DNA of 64,000 nt, taken from the NCBI GenBank assembly GCA_965227645.1, contig OZ245773.1:1736001-1800000 (forward strand), given 5' to 3'. Position 1 is the stretch's first letter, and every line of letters begins with the position of its first letter. The DNA is from Flavimaribacter sp024343425. Lineage in GTDB: Bacteria > Pseudomonadota > Alphaproteobacteria > Rhizobiales > Rhizobiaceae. The notes under the pieces were generated by a model. The model worked only from the letters and a program-made list of their open reading frames with translations. It had not been told where the DNA came from and did not search any database. The position numbers and the translations under genes were made by a program. Positions 17,191 to 26,453 of this stretch are shown piece by piece.

Positions 17191-18234
17191 TCACTCCGCC
17201 GCAATCGGGGTCGAGAGCTCCCGCCGGATGATTTCGGTTCCGGCGCTGAGTGCGTTGAGCTTGCCTCTGGCGACTGTGCGGGAAAGCGGCGCCATGCCGC
17301 AATTGGTGCAGGGATAGAGCTTGTCGGAATCCACAAACTGAAGCGCCTTGCGCAGGGTGTCGGCGACGTCCTCCGGCTTCTCGATGGCGTTGTTCGCCAC
17401 ATCAATGGCCCCGACCATCACCTTCTTGCCGCGAATGAGCTCGATGAGATCTATCGGCACATGGGAGTTGTGGCATTCCAGGGACACCATATCGATGTTC
17501 GATGTCTGCAGCTTGGGGAAGGTTTCCTCATACTGCCGCCATTCCGATCCCAGCGTTTTCTTCCAGTCGGTGTTGGCCTTGATGCCATAGCCGTAGCAGA
17601 TATGGACCGCCGTTTCGCATTTGAGACCCTCGATCGCCTTTTCCAGCGTGGCGATCCCCCAGTCGTTCACCTCTTCGAAGAACACGTTGAATGCAGGCTC
17701 GTCGAACTGGATGATGTCGACGCCGGCCGCCTCAAGTTCCTTCGCCTCCTGATTGAGAATTGTCGCGAATTCCCAGGCGAGTTTTTCACGGCTCTTGTAG
17801 TGGGCGTCATAGAGCGTGTCGATCATCGTCATCGGGCCGGGCAGGGCCCATTTGATGGGGGCTTCGGTCTGCTGTCGCAAAAACTTTGCGTCTTCAACGA
17901 AAACCGGCTTTTCCCGGGATACGGCGCCAACGACGGTAGGAACGCTCGCGTCGTAGCGATCGCGAATGCGGACGGTCTCGCGCTTCTCGAAATCGACGCC
18001 GTTGAGGTGCTCGATAAAAGTCGTGACAAAGTGCTGGCGTGTCTGTTCGCCGTCGCTGACGATATCGATGCCTGCGCGCAACTGTTCGGACAGCGACACG
18101 CGCAGGGCGTCCTGCTTGGCTTCAATCAGGGCTTCGCCTTCCAGCTTCCAGGGCGACCAGAGTTTTTCGGGCTCTGCGAGCCAGGAGGGCTTCGGCAGGC
18201 TGCCGGCCGTCGATGTGGGGAGAAGTTTGTTCAT
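17191..18234 (-). CDS. mesD: Core-MetE methionine synthase, MesD type
   Basis: Only the C-terminal catalytic half of cobalamin-independent methionine synthase (347 residues against ~750 in MetE). Zinc ligands are present: His211 and Cys213 (VHICYGYG), Glu253 (SLECHNSHV) and Cys309 or Cys312 (YPCTNCG). No folate-binding N-terminal domain. The DUF1852 gene directly upstream identifies the MesD class of folate-independent methionine synthases, which depend on MesX for activity. Gap to mesX is 30 bp, so one operon. Start ATG 18234 has AAGGG upstream; ATG 18243 is an alternative. Confidence 0.88.
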   Translation of the reverse strand: MNKLLPTSTAGSLPKPSWLAEPEKLWSPWKLEGEALIEAKQDALRVSLSEQLRAGIDIVSDGEQTRQHFVTTFIEHLNGVDFEKRETVRIRDRYDASVPTVVGAVSREKPVFVEDAKFLRQQTEAPIKWALPGPMTMIDTLYDAHYKSREKLAWEFATILNQEAKELEAAGVDIIQFDEPAFNVFFEEVNDWGIATLEKAIEGLKCETAVHICYGYGIKANTDWKKTLGSEWRQYEETFPKLQTSNIDMVSLECHNSHVPIDLIELIRGKKVMVGAIDVANNAIEKPEDVADTLRKALQFVDSDKLYPCTNCGMAPLSRTVARGKLNALSAGTEIIRRELSTPIAAE

Positions 18235-18264
18235 GTCGTACATCCCTTTTGTTTTTTCGGCCGT

Positions 18265-19242
18265 TCAGGCGGCCTGTTGCTCGGACCAGGCCTGCAAAAT
18301 GGCCTGATACGGCTTTATGAAATGCTCCTCGGCGAACCGGCCCTGCTCGACTGCCAGTCTGCTGCGCTCCTCGCGATCATACACGATCTGGGTCAGCGAG
18401 TGATCCTGATGCCGAAGACTCGGCTTGTAGCTGGCGCCGGCCGCTGAATTGGCGTTGTAGATCTCGGGCCGGTAGATCCTCTGGAACGTCTCCATCGTGC
18501 TGATTGTGCCGATGAGCTCGAGATTCGTGTAGTCGTTGAGAAGATCCCCGAAGAAGTAGAACGCCAGCGGGGCTGCGGTGGCCGCCGGCCGAAAGTAGCG
18601 CACGTCCATCCCCATTTTCCTGAAATATTGCTCTGTCAGCGAGGAGTCATCCGGTTGATACTCCGCGCCGAGGACGGGATGTTCATTGGACGTGCGGTGA
18701 TAGGTCTTGCTGTCAGAAACACTGAGGCAGATCACCGGCGGCTTGCGGAAATGGTCCCTATAGACAGCGGAGCTTACGAAACTCCTGAAGATCTTTCCGT
18801 GCAGGTCGCCAAAATTGCCCGGAATGCTGAACCCGGCCTTGTCTTTGTTATGCTCGGGCAGCACCACGCTGAAATCATAGTCCCGCACATAGGACGAGAA
18901 GTTGTTTCCGACGATGCCTTCGATGCGCGCCGAGGTTTTATTGTCAACAATCGTCGTCTTCAGGATTTCGATGGCCGGAAATGTTTCGCCATTGCCTTCG
19001 ATATCCAGCTCGACGGAGATGATGTCCAGGTCCACATGGTAACGATCTCCCTCGGGGTTGTCCCAATGGGCAAGCGCGTTGCAGCGATTGTCGATCATTT
19101 GCATCGCGTTGCGCAGGTTTTCCTGGCGGCGTTCTCCCCGCGCCAGATTCGCAAAATTGGTCGTGAGCCGCGTGCTGTCAGCTGGCTTGTAGTTTTCGTC
19201 GAAACGAAGGCTCTTGATCGTGAAGGTAAAGTCTTTGGTCAT
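18265..19242 (-). CDS. mesX: MesX (DUF1852), partner of MesD
   Basis: A 325-residue protein of the DUF1852 family (MTKDFTFTIKSLRFDENYKPADSTRLTTNFANLARG..., with VSDSKTYHRTSNEHPVLGAEYQPDDSSLT). Members are found beside core MetE genes and are required for methionine synthesis by MesD, probably in supplying or making the methyl donor with oxygen. The gene lies immediately upstream of mesD on the same strand, with AGGAAACG before the ATG. A palindrome at 19420-19436 in its promoter region is a candidate regulator site. Confidence 0.88.
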   Translation of the reverse strand: MTKDFTFTIKSLRFDENYKPADSTRLTTNFANLARGERRQENLRNAMQMIDNRCNALAHWDNPEGDRYHVDLDIISVELDIEGNGETFPAIEILKTTIVDNKTSARIEGIVGNNFSSYVRDYDFSVVLPEHNKDKAGFSIPGNFGDLHGKIFRSFVSSAVYRDHFRKPPVICLSVSDSKTYHRTSNEHPVLGAEYQPDDSSLTEQYFRKMGMDVRYFRPAATAAPLAFYFFGDLLNDYTNLELIGTISTMETFQRIYRPEIYNANSAAGASYKPSLRHQDHSLTQIVYDREERSRLAVEQGRFAEEHFIKPYQAILQAWSEQQAA

Positions 19243-19419
19243 CGTAATTTCGTTTCCTGGCTTCCGATGCAGATCCCGAGGCGGGCCTGCTCATTCAGGG
19301 GGATCGATCGTCTTTTCGCGCCTGCTCGGTCGGCAGTCTTCATTCGTCGAAGAATCTGGACAGCGCGTGCTGTATGCCCGAGCTGGAACATGAAGAAAAA
19401 TGATAATTTCTCAGACAAG

Positions 19420-19436
19420 CATGACATTGTGTCATG
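19420..19436. promoter_or_regulatory. Candidate operator of the mesX-mesD operon
   Basis: Perfect inverted repeat CATGACA-ttg-TGTCATG, 178 bp upstream of mesX and just past the stop of the LysR gene. Related GTCATG/CATGTC motifs recur before the LysR gene itself. Confidence 0.5.
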
Positions 19437-19464
19437 TCTGGCGTCAGATGCTTCCGAGATCGTT

Positions 19465-20337
19465 CTAGATCTGCACTGTCTCGGCCAGATCGATGAAGCC
19501 GTCCAGATAGCTGGCCGTGTCGCCCTTGCGCCGCCCGAGATGGATGGACTTGGCGATTCCCTTGCCCAGCCGCACGCCTTTCACCCCTTTTACGTCGCGT
19601 AAAAGCCAGTCTGGGGTTGCGCTGACAGCGCGACCCGACGCCACCATCCGCAACATCAGATCGGTCGTCTCCACCGTGCGATGGCGGTGTGGCAGGGCAT
19701 GGGCGGGAACAAGAAAGCGGGTATAGATATCCAGCCTTTCGCGCGAGACGGGGTAGGTGATCAGGGTTTCGCCCACCAGATCCTCTGGCTCGGCCCGCTT
19801 TTTCTGCGCCAGCGGATGCGTCTCAGCCACCGCCAGCAACAGTTCGTAATCGAAGACAGGCTTGTATTCGAGCCCGGCGCGCTCGATCGGATCGGGAGTA
19901 ACGAGAATGTCGATCTCGTGGCCGAGAAGCGCTGCCAGACCGCCAAACTGGAAGGCTGTGGTCACGTCCAGTTCGACATCGGGCCATTCCGCCAGAAACG
20001 GGTCCACCACGCGCATCAGCCAGTCCTGGCAAGGGTGGCATTCCATCCCCACCCGGATCGCGCCGCGCCGCCCGCGCGCATAGTCCTCAAGCACAATCGC
20101 GCCGTGTTCCAGTTGCGGCAGCACCCGCATCGCCAAGCCTAAAAGATACTCTCCGGCAAGCGTCAGACGCAGCTTGTGCCCCTCGCGCTCCCACAGTTTG
20201 ACGCCGTAACGATCCTCGAATCGACGGATTGCATGGCTCACCGCCGACTGGGTCAGGTTCAGTTGCTCGGCCGCCTGCGTCAGGCTGCCCGTACGGTCAA
20301 TCTCGCGCAGAATGGCGAGCGGCTGGATTTCGATCAT
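19465..20337 (-). CDS. MetR-like LysR regulator
   Basis: LysR regulator of 290 residues; N-terminus MIEIQPLAILREIDRTGSLTQAAEQLNLTQSAVSHAIRRFEDRYG is very close in pattern to MetR, and the domain that follows has the MetR-like MECHPCQDWLMRVVDPFLAEWPDVELDV. MetR activates methionine biosynthesis genes with homocysteine as co-effector. Its place upstream of mesX-mesD, on the same strand, makes it the likely activator of that operon. The name is not given because orthology cannot be tested here. Confidence 0.85.
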   Translation of the reverse strand: MIEIQPLAILREIDRTGSLTQAAEQLNLTQSAVSHAIRRFEDRYGVKLWEREGHKLRLTLAGEYLLGLAMRVLPQLEHGAIVLEDYARGRRGAIRVGMECHPCQDWLMRVVDPFLAEWPDVELDVTTAFQFGGLAALLGHEIDILVTPDPIERAGLEYKPVFDYELLLAVAETHPLAQKKRAEPEDLVGETLITYPVSRERLDIYTRFLVPAHALPHRHRTVETTDLMLRMVASGRAVSATPDWLLRDVKGVKGVRLGKGIAKSIHLGRRKGDTASYLDGFIDLAETVQI

Positions 20338-20352
20338 TGTATATGAATCTTA

Positions 20353-20388
20353 GTCATGGACATCCAGTATAAATCCAAGACATGTCAT
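20353..20388. promoter_or_regulatory. Candidate autoregulatory sites of the MetR-like gene
   Basis: GTCATGGACAT at 20353-20363 and GACATGTCAT at 20379-20388, within 52 bp upstream of the start codon. They share the CATG-centred half-site seen at 19420-19436. Confidence 0.4.
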
Positions 20389-20452
20389 ATTCAACGGTGG
20401 CAGTCTGTACGAATGAGACGGAATCCCGTCCGTCCGGCTTTGCGCCGCGGCC

Positions 20453-21730
20453 TCACCCCCGGAACACGAACTTCCCCGAGACCATCGTCGCCGTAACACG
20501 CCCCTGAAACCGCGCATCCTCGAACGGCGTGTTCTTCGAGCGCGAGCGCAAATCGTCCTTCGCCAGCACCCAGGGCGCGTCGAGGTCGATCACCGCGATA
20601 TCCGCCTTCCGGCCGGGCTCCAGCGAGCCGCCCGGCAGACCGAAGATCTGCGCCGGTCGGGTCGACAGCGCATCGATCAGCCGCGTCAGCGGCACATCGC
20701 CATTGTGATGCAGTCTCAGGGCTGCCGGCAGCAGCGTTTCAAGTCCCACGGCGCCTTCCGCCGCGTCGGAAAAGGGCAGGCGCTTGGTGTCGACATCCTG
20801 CGGATCGTGCGACGAGACGATGATATCGATATCGCCGTCGGCGAGCGCCTGCACCATCGCCCGCCGGTCGTCCTCGTCGCGCAAGGGCGGGGAGAGCCTG
20901 AAAAAGGTCCGGTATTCGCCGATGTCGTTTTCATTCAGCGACAGATGGTTGATCGAAACCGCGCAGGTGATCTTCGCGCCGCGGCGCCTGGCCTGGCGGA
21001 TCGCCTCGATGGAATCCGGCGTTGAGATCTTGGCGGCGTGGTAGCGCGCGCCGGTCAGGCCCGCTATCCGAAGATCGCGTTCCAGCATGATGATCTCGGC
21101 CTCGCGCGGAATGCCGGGAAGGCCGAGCCAGCTCGCAAACAACCCCTCGTTCATCACGCCGTCGGCCGCCAGATCCTCGTCCTGGGTCTCCAGCGCCACC
21201 ACAAGGTCGAAATCACGAGCGTAGGTCATCGCCCGGCGCATTACGAGCGCGTTGGACACCATGCGCCTGCCATTGGTCAGCACCACGGCGCCGGCCTTCT
21301 TCAAGAGCCCGAATTCGGTGAGTTCCTTCCCATCCAGCCCTTTTGTCAGCGCGGCGGACGGATAGATGCGCACCATCGATTGTTCCCGCGCCGTGCGCAG
21401 AACGAACTCCACCAGCGCCACATCGTCGATCACCGGGCTCGTGTCCGGCATCATGATGAGCGAAGTCACACCGCCGGCCGCGGCCGCGGCGCTTGCTGAC
21501 GCAATCGTTTCGCGATGTTCGGCGCCCGGTTCGCCGACGAACACTCGCGCGTCCACCAGGCCGGGCGTGATCGCGCGCCCCGTGCAGTCGACCGTTTCGG
21601 CGTCATCGGGGACGGCGATCCCCGGTCCGATGGCGGCGATCCGGTCGTTCTCGATCAGGACGGCGCCGATTGCGTCCATATCCTGCGAAGGGTCGACGAT
21701 GCGCCCGTTGACGAGTGCGGTGCGGCTCAC
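20453..21730 (-). CDS. pyrC: Dihydroorotase-like PyrC' (PyrX), predicted non-catalytic
   Basis: Amidohydrolase fold of 425 residues in the class I dihydroorotase family. The metal motif DxHxH is replaced: residues 60-65 read DARVFV, so His62 and His64 are Arg and Phe. The GEPGAEHRE that follows is conserved. Such pseudo-enzymes (PyrC'/PyrX) assemble with and support aspartate transcarbamoylase, while a true PyrC is encoded elsewhere. The GTG start at 21730 overlaps the pyrB stop codon by four bases (GTGA), a strong sign of co-translation with its partner. Confidence 0.85.
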   Translation of the reverse strand: MSRTALVNGRIVDPSQDMDAIGAVLIENDRIAAIGPGIAVPDDAETVDCTGRAITPGLVDARVFVGEPGAEHRETIASASAAAAAGGVTSLIMMPDTSPVIDDVALVEFVLRTAREQSMVRIYPSAALTKGLDGKELTEFGLLKKAGAVVLTNGRRMVSNALVMRRAMTYARDFDLVVALETQDEDLAADGVMNEGLFASWLGLPGIPREAEIIMLERDLRIAGLTGARYHAAKISTPDSIEAIRQARRRGAKITCAVSINHLSLNENDIGEYRTFFRLSPPLRDEDDRRAMVQALADGDIDIIVSSHDPQDVDTKRLPFSDAAEGAVGLETLLPAALRLHHNGDVPLTRLIDALSTRPAQIFGLPGGSLEPGRKADIAVIDLDAPWVLAKDDLRSRSKNTPFEDARFQGRVTATMVSGKFVFRG

Positions 21731-22665
21731 GAATGCGCCTCCCTGTCTGTGGATTGCATCAGGGTCTCCATTACCGCCATGCGCACCGCCACGCCCATTT
21801 CGACCTGCGTGTCGATGACGCTTTGCGGACCGTCGGCGATTTCGGAGGCGATCTCCACGCCGCGGTTCATGGGGCCCGGATGCATGACGAGCGCGTCGTC
21901 CCGGGCAAGCGCGAGCTTGCGCGCGTCGAGGCCGAAATAGTGGAAATATTCCCGCACGGAGGGCACGAAAAGCCCCGCCATGCGCTCGCGCTGCAGGCGC
22001 AGCATCATCACCACGTCGGCGTCCTTCAGGCCTTCCTCCATGGTGTGGAACACTTCCACGCCCATGCGTTCGGCGCCCGCAGGCAGCAGGGTGGACGGGG
22101 CGACGGCGCGCACCCGCGCCCCGAGCGCATTCAGGAGAATGATGTTCGAGCGCGCCACGCGGCTGTGCAGCACGTCGCCGCAGATTGCCACCGTCAGTCC
22201 TGCGATCCGGCCTTTGGCGCGGCGAATGGTGAGCGCATCCAGCAGCGCCTGCGTTGGATGCTCGTGCGCGCCGTCGCCGGCGTTGACGACGGAGCAACCC
22301 ACCTTCTGGGCAAGCAGGGCGGCGGCGCCCGCAGAGCCGTGTCGCACGATCAGGATATCCGGATGCATGGCGTTCAGCGTCATCGCGGTGTCGATCAGCG
22401 TTTCGCCTTTCTTTACGGAGGAGTTGCCGACGGACATGTTCATCACATCGGCGCCCAGCCGTTTGCCGGCGAGTTCGAACGAAGCCTGGGTTCGCGTCGA
22501 GGCCTCGAAGAAAAGATTGATCTGGGTAAGCCCGCGCAGCGTGGAGGTCTTTTTCTCCCGCTGTCTGCTCAGTTGGACCGCTTCGTCGGACCGGTCGAGA
22601 AGGAAATGAATGTCCATCTCGGTCAACCCGTTGATGCCAAGCAGATGGCGATGGGAGAAAGCCAT
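21727..22665 (-). CDS. pyrB: Aspartate carbamoyltransferase catalytic subunit
   Basis: Condenses carbamoyl phosphate and aspartate in pyrimidine synthesis. 312 residues with the carbamoyl-phosphate motif EASTRTQASFELAGKRLG, the HPTQALLDALTI segment, GDVLHSRVARSN, and MHPGPMNRGVEI. ATG 22665 opens the conserved sequence (MAFSHRHLLGINGLTEMDI). Forms an operon with the PyrC'-type gene downstream; divergent from aidB. Confidence 0.95.
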   Translation of the reverse strand: MAFSHRHLLGINGLTEMDIHFLLDRSDEAVQLSRQREKKTSTLRGLTQINLFFEASTRTQASFELAGKRLGADVMNMSVGNSSVKKGETLIDTAMTLNAMHPDILIVRHGSAGAAALLAQKVGCSVVNAGDGAHEHPTQALLDALTIRRAKGRIAGLTVAICGDVLHSRVARSNIILLNALGARVRAVAPSTLLPAGAERMGVEVFHTMEEGLKDADVVMMLRLQRERMAGLFVPSVREYFHYFGLDARKLALARDDALVMHPGPMNRGVEIASEIADGPQSVIDTQVEMGVAVRMAVMETLMQSTDREAHS

Positions 22666-22816
22666 GGACAAAACCCGCGAATTTTGACAATTGGCGTCTC
22701 TATAGGCGCGATGAAACCGCCGGGCAAGAACGGGCGCCCGGTATGCGCCGGTCATCCCCATGCATTTATCGAACGCGCGCTTGCTCGTGCGCCGCGACAA
22801 CAGGTATAAGCCCGAT

Positions 22817-24469
22817 ATGACGAAATCCATGCCATTTGGCTCCACCCATGAAGTGACGAATCAGCCGTCGCTCTATAGCGGGATCAACGCCTACACGGCC
22901 GATCCGATGCTGTGCGAGATCGCGGCGGACATGCCGAAGGCGTTTCGCGACGAGTTCTCGCAGATCGGACGATTCGCAACCACGCCGGAGGCGCAGGAGC
23001 TGGCGCGCATCGCCAATCAGTCGACGCCTGAGCTGAAGCCCTATGACGCGCGCGGCAACCGGGTCGACATCGTGGAATTCCACCCGGCCTATCATGCGCT
23101 GATGCGCCGGTCCTTCAGCATCGGGCTGCATTCCTCTGTCTGGGAAAACCGCCCGGAGGAAAAGGGAATCGCCCATCGCACCCGCGCTGTCCGCTTCTTC
23201 CTGACCGCCGGTCTGGAATGCGGCCATCTCTGCCCGATCACCATGACGAACGCGTCGCTGGCGTCGATCGGCGCCACGCCCGCCGTCTACAAGATGTGGG
23301 CGCCCAAGGTTCTCTCGCGCAGCTATGACGCCGCCAACAAGCCGGTCGTCAGCAAGAAGAGCGCGACCATCGGCATGGGCATGACCGAGAAGCAGGGCGG
23401 AACCGATGTGCGCGCCAACACCAGTTCGGCCGAGCGCGCGGGCGAGGGGGTTTATCGCCTGACGGGCCACAAGTGGTTCATGTCGGCGCCGATGAGCGAC
23501 GCCTTTCTCATGCTCGCGCAGACGACGGAAGGTCTGAGTTGCTTCCTCGTGCCGCGCTATCTGGAGGACGGCAATCCCAACGGATTGCGCTTCCAGCGCC
23601 TCAAAGACAAGATCGGCAACCGGTCGAACGCCTCAAGTGAAGTCGAGTTCGTCAATTCCTACGGGTTCCTTCTGGGCGAGTCGGGCAGGGGCGTGCGCAC
23701 CATCCTCGAAATGGTCACCTTGACCCGCCTTGACTGCGCGCTAGCCTCCGCCGGCATCATGCGCGCGGCCGTGGCCGAGGCCGTGCATCATTGCCGGCAG
23801 CGCAAGGTGTTCGGCAAGCACCTGCTTGAGCAGCCGCTGATGACGCGGGTGATCGCGGACATGGCGCTGGATGTCGCGGCGGCGACGGCGCTCGCCATCC
23901 GCCTTGCCCGCGCCTTCGATCTGGCGGACTCCGATCCGAAAGAGGCCGCCTACGTGCGCATCATGACGCCGGTCATCAAATACTGGATCTGCAAGATGGC
24001 GCCGTCACTGATCTACGAGGCCATGGAGTGTCTCGGCGGCAGCGGCTATGTGGAGGAGCGGCCCATGGCCCGCCACTATCGCGAAGCGCCGATCAACGCG
24101 ATTTGGGAAGGCTCCGGAAACGTCATGGCGCTCGATCTGATGCGCGCCATCGGTCAGGATCCGTCGAAATTCGAAACCGTTGTCGGCATGGTCGCCAAGG
24201 ATCTTGGTGGATTTTCCAAGCGCACGGTCGATGTGCTGACGGCCGCGACGGCTCTGGTCCAGCGCGACGAGGGCGCCGCGCGCCTGCTGGTCGAGCAGCT
24301 GGCCCTGTCGGCCGCCGCCGCCGAACTCTACAATATGGGCGCCGGCCGCATAGCCGACGCCTTCGCCGAATCCCGGCTCGCCGGCGCATGGCGGTCGACC
24401 TATGGCATGCTCGATTCGCGTTTCGATTCCGCGCAGATCGTGTCGCTTCTCTATCCTGAGGCGATATAG
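22817..24469 (+). CDS. aidB: AidB-type acyl-CoA dehydrogenase homologue
   Basis: A flavoprotein of 550 residues that follows E. coli AidB in order: FHPAYHALM, LECGHLCPITMTNASL, IGMGMTEKQGGTDVRANT, HKWFMSAPMSDAFL, RLKDKIGNRSNASSEVEF, LGGSGYVEE and NAIWEGSGN with the catalytic-base Glu. AidB binds DNA and FAD and belongs to the Ada response to alkylation; no ada or alkB gene is seen here. The ATG chosen is residue 20 of the longest frame; ATG 22829 is also possible. Its 3' end overlaps the convergent transporter gene by 19 bp. Confidence 0.9.
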   Translation: MTKSMPFGSTHEVTNQPSLYSGINAYTADPMLCEIAADMPKAFRDEFSQIGRFATTPEAQELARIANQSTPELKPYDARGNRVDIVEFHPAYHALMRRSFSIGLHSSVWENRPEEKGIAHRTRAVRFFLTAGLECGHLCPITMTNASLASIGATPAVYKMWAPKVLSRSYDAANKPVVSKKSATIGMGMTEKQGGTDVRANTSSAERAGEGVYRLTGHKWFMSAPMSDAFLMLAQTTEGLSCFLVPRYLEDGNPNGLRFQRLKDKIGNRSNASSEVEFVNSYGFLLGESGRGVRTILEMVTLTRLDCALASAGIMRAAVAEAVHHCRQRKVFGKHLLEQPLMTRVIADMALDVAAATALAIRLARAFDLADSDPKEAAYVRIMTPVIKYWICKMAPSLIYEAMECLGGSGYVEERPMARHYREAPINAIWEGSGNVMALDLMRAIGQDPSKFETVVGMVAKDLGGFSKRTVDVLTAATALVQRDEGAARLLVEQLALSAAAAELYNMGAGRIADAFAESRLAGAWRSTYGMLDSRFDSAQIVSLLYPEAI

Positions 24470-25386
24470 GTCGCGATATAAAGAACAAGCGGGATCGTCA
24501 GAAAAGACGCCACAGTCTGTAGCGTTGCGATTGTCGCGTAAAGGCGGGCGTCGCTGCCCATCTGCTTGGCGAGCAGATAGCCGTTCATCGCCGTCGGCAC
24601 GCTGCCTATCAGCGCCAGCAAAATCAGCTCGTTGCCGCGCAACCCGGCCGCAAGGCATGTTGCGATCATCACCAGCGGATAAACAAGAAGCTTGGCCGCT
24701 ACCGCAATCAGCGTCATTGGCCGTGGCCGCACCGTGTCGCGGATGCGCAGCGCCGCGCCGACCAGGATCAGGCCCATGCCGAGCGCGGATGCGGAGACCA
24801 TTTCCAGGGACTTTTCCACCGGCTCGTAAATGCGCAACCCGATATATTGCAATGTTACCCCGGCAAGGGCTGCGATAATGAGCGGATTGGTGATCAGCCG
24901 GCGAAGGAATGTCGCAAAGTTGCGGTTCGACGCGTTGAACCAGACAAGCGTCGCTACGTTGACGCAGTTGATCGGCAGGATGATCAGCGCCATCACCAGC
25001 GCTGTCAGCGCTAGTCCTTCCTGGCCGAACAGCTTGTCTGCAATGGCGAGAGCCACAAAGCTGTTCCACCGCGTCGTGGTCTGGAAGATCGCCGTATATT
25101 TTGCGGCCGACACGCCCCTGATCCGCAGCGCCGGCCACAGCGCATAGGCCAGCGCAAACATCACGGTTATGCAAGACAGCGCGCCGATGGCTACCTTCGT
25201 TAGCTCCATGCCGCTGAAGTCGGCGCGATAGAGCGTCAGGAACAGCAGACAGGGAAACAGCACGAAATAGCCGATTTCCTCAAGGCCATGCCACACGCCG
25301 CGATCGACCAGCGGCGTGCGCTTCAGCACGATGCCGAGGACGATCAGCAGGAATATTGGCAGGCTGCTTTCGAAAATCGCGACCAT
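24451..25386 (-). CDS. AEC family transporter (auxin efflux carrier fold)
   Basis: An inner-membrane protein of 311 residues with about ten hydrophobic segments in two inverted halves, each with a central proline-containing break (for example LIILPINCVNVATLVWF and VPTAMNGYLLAKQMG, typical of the AEC family of the BART superfamily). Members export or import dicarboxylates or other organic acids; substrate is not evident. The start ATG at 25386 opens a hydrophobic segment (MVAIFESSLPIFLLIVLGIVL). Confidence 0.88.
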   Translation of the reverse strand: MVAIFESSLPIFLLIVLGIVLKRTPLVDRGVWHGLEEIGYFVLFPCLLFLTLYRADFSGMELTKVAIGALSCITVMFALAYALWPALRIRGVSAAKYTAIFQTTTRWNSFVALAIADKLFGQEGLALTALVMALIILPINCVNVATLVWFNASNRNFATFLRRLITNPLIIAALAGVTLQYIGLRIYEPVEKSLEMVSASALGMGLILVGAALRIRDTVRPRPMTLIAVAAKLLVYPLVMIATCLAAGLRGNELILLALIGSVPTAMNGYLLAKQMGSDARLYATIATLQTVASFLTIPLVLYIATYIASG

Positions 25387-25584
25387 TGCGGACCGTCAGT
25401 TTGAAGACGTTTTGGTGATAGACCTTCGGTGAACCGGCGGCAAGCGGACGCGCTCGCAGAGCTGAAATCCACGGCGCGGCCATGTGGATATTAACCTTAA
25501 CAAATGGTTTACATTGCTTTCGCCGCCGAAAATTCCGAGGTTGCCTGTGACGAGACTGGGGAAGGGTGCGGACCGGCGATTGCG

Positions 25585-25914
25585 ATGAAGTGGTTTCTTA
25601 TATTGTGGTTTGTGCCAGTGTCGCTGATTTCGGCCTGGTATGGATTATCCTATTACGATCTGAATTTTGGCGTGTTCATGTTGACGCGGGACGTGCATGA
25701 CCTCGTTTTCAAGATCTATGGCGATATACTTGGCATTCCGCCCACAGACATTCCGCCGCTCCTGTTGCGCGCGCTGATCGTCGATTCGATGATCGTCATG
25801 GCGATCGTCGCGTTTCGCTATCGCAGGAAAATCATCGCCTGGGTTCGCGCGCGCCGCGCCGCCTGGGCCGCTCAGCCGCGCGAGGCGGAAGAAAGCCTGT
25901 CCAGCGCGCCCTGA
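25585..25914 (+). CDS. DUF6105 family membrane protein
   Basis: A small protein of 109 residues with an N-terminal membrane segment (MKWFLILWFVPVSLISAWYGL), the motif LNFGVFMLTRDVHDLVFKIYG and a second membrane segment (LLRALIVDSMIVMAIVAF) followed by a basic tail. This matches a conserved hyphomicrobial protein family (DUF6105) without known function. The frame is open from 25504, but conservation starts at ATG 25585. The 3' end overlaps convergent ruvX by 43 bp. Confidence 0.75.
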   Translation: MKWFLILWFVPVSLISAWYGLSYYDLNFGVFMLTRDVHDLVFKIYGDILGIPPTDIPPLLLRALIVDSMIVMAIVAFRYRRKIIAWVRARRAAWAAQPREAEESLSSAP

Positions 25915-26345
25915 AGGATGAAGGCGGCCGCGGCGGAATCGATCCGCTCGCTGCGTTTTCGCCGCGACACATCCATCTCGATAAGCGCGCGTTCGGCGGC
26001 GACTGTCGACAGGCGCTCATCCCAGAAGGCGAACGGCGTGTCGGTCACGCCGGCCATGTTGCGCACGAAGGCGCGGGTCGCCTGTGCGCGCGGGCCTTCC
26101 GAACCGTCCATATTGACCGGCAGGCCGATAACGCAGCCGCCGACCTTTTCCCTTGTCAGCCGCTCCATCAGCGCGCCGGCGTCGATGGTGAACTTCTTGC
26201 GCCGCAGCACGTCGCGCGGCGTCGCGAGCGTCAGGCCGAGGTCGCTGATCGCCAAGCCAATCGTCTTCGTTCCGAGGTCGAGACCGGCGAGCACCTTGCC
26301 TTTTTCAAGGCCTGCGGCCAGTTCTTCCAGTGTTACAACGGGCAT
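25872..26345 (-). CDS. ruvX: Putative pre-16S rRNA nuclease / Holliday junction resolvase-like YqgF
   Basis: RNase H-like fold, 157 residues. The first catalytic Asp is in VLAGLDLGTKTIGLAIS, followed by GGCVIGLPVNMDGSEGPRA and FWDERLSTVAAERAL with the second acidic cluster, then RIDSAAAAFILQGALD with the last Asp. The E. coli homologue processes the 5' end of 16S rRNA. Usual length. Divergent from the MBL hydrolase gene. Confidence 0.92.
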   Translation of the reverse strand: MPVVTLEELAAGLEKGKVLAGLDLGTKTIGLAISDLGLTLATPRDVLRRKKFTIDAGALMERLTREKVGGCVIGLPVNMDGSEGPRAQATRAFVRNMAGVTDTPFAFWDERLSTVAAERALIEMDVSRRKRSERIDSAAAAFILQGALDRLSSASRG

Positions 26346-26453
26346 GTCCGCGCCGATCAAAAACTTTTGCAAACGGTCCTTTTCAGGACGCGGGACAATC
26401 CATAAGCTGCTTCGCAGAATAATGCGACCAAAACTCTTCGGGAGGCGACAGAC

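Noticed and set aside
19243..19464. SAM riboswitch upstream of mesX
   Set aside because: No SAM-II-like or SAM-I-like core could be recognised; a protein-bound palindrome is present instead.
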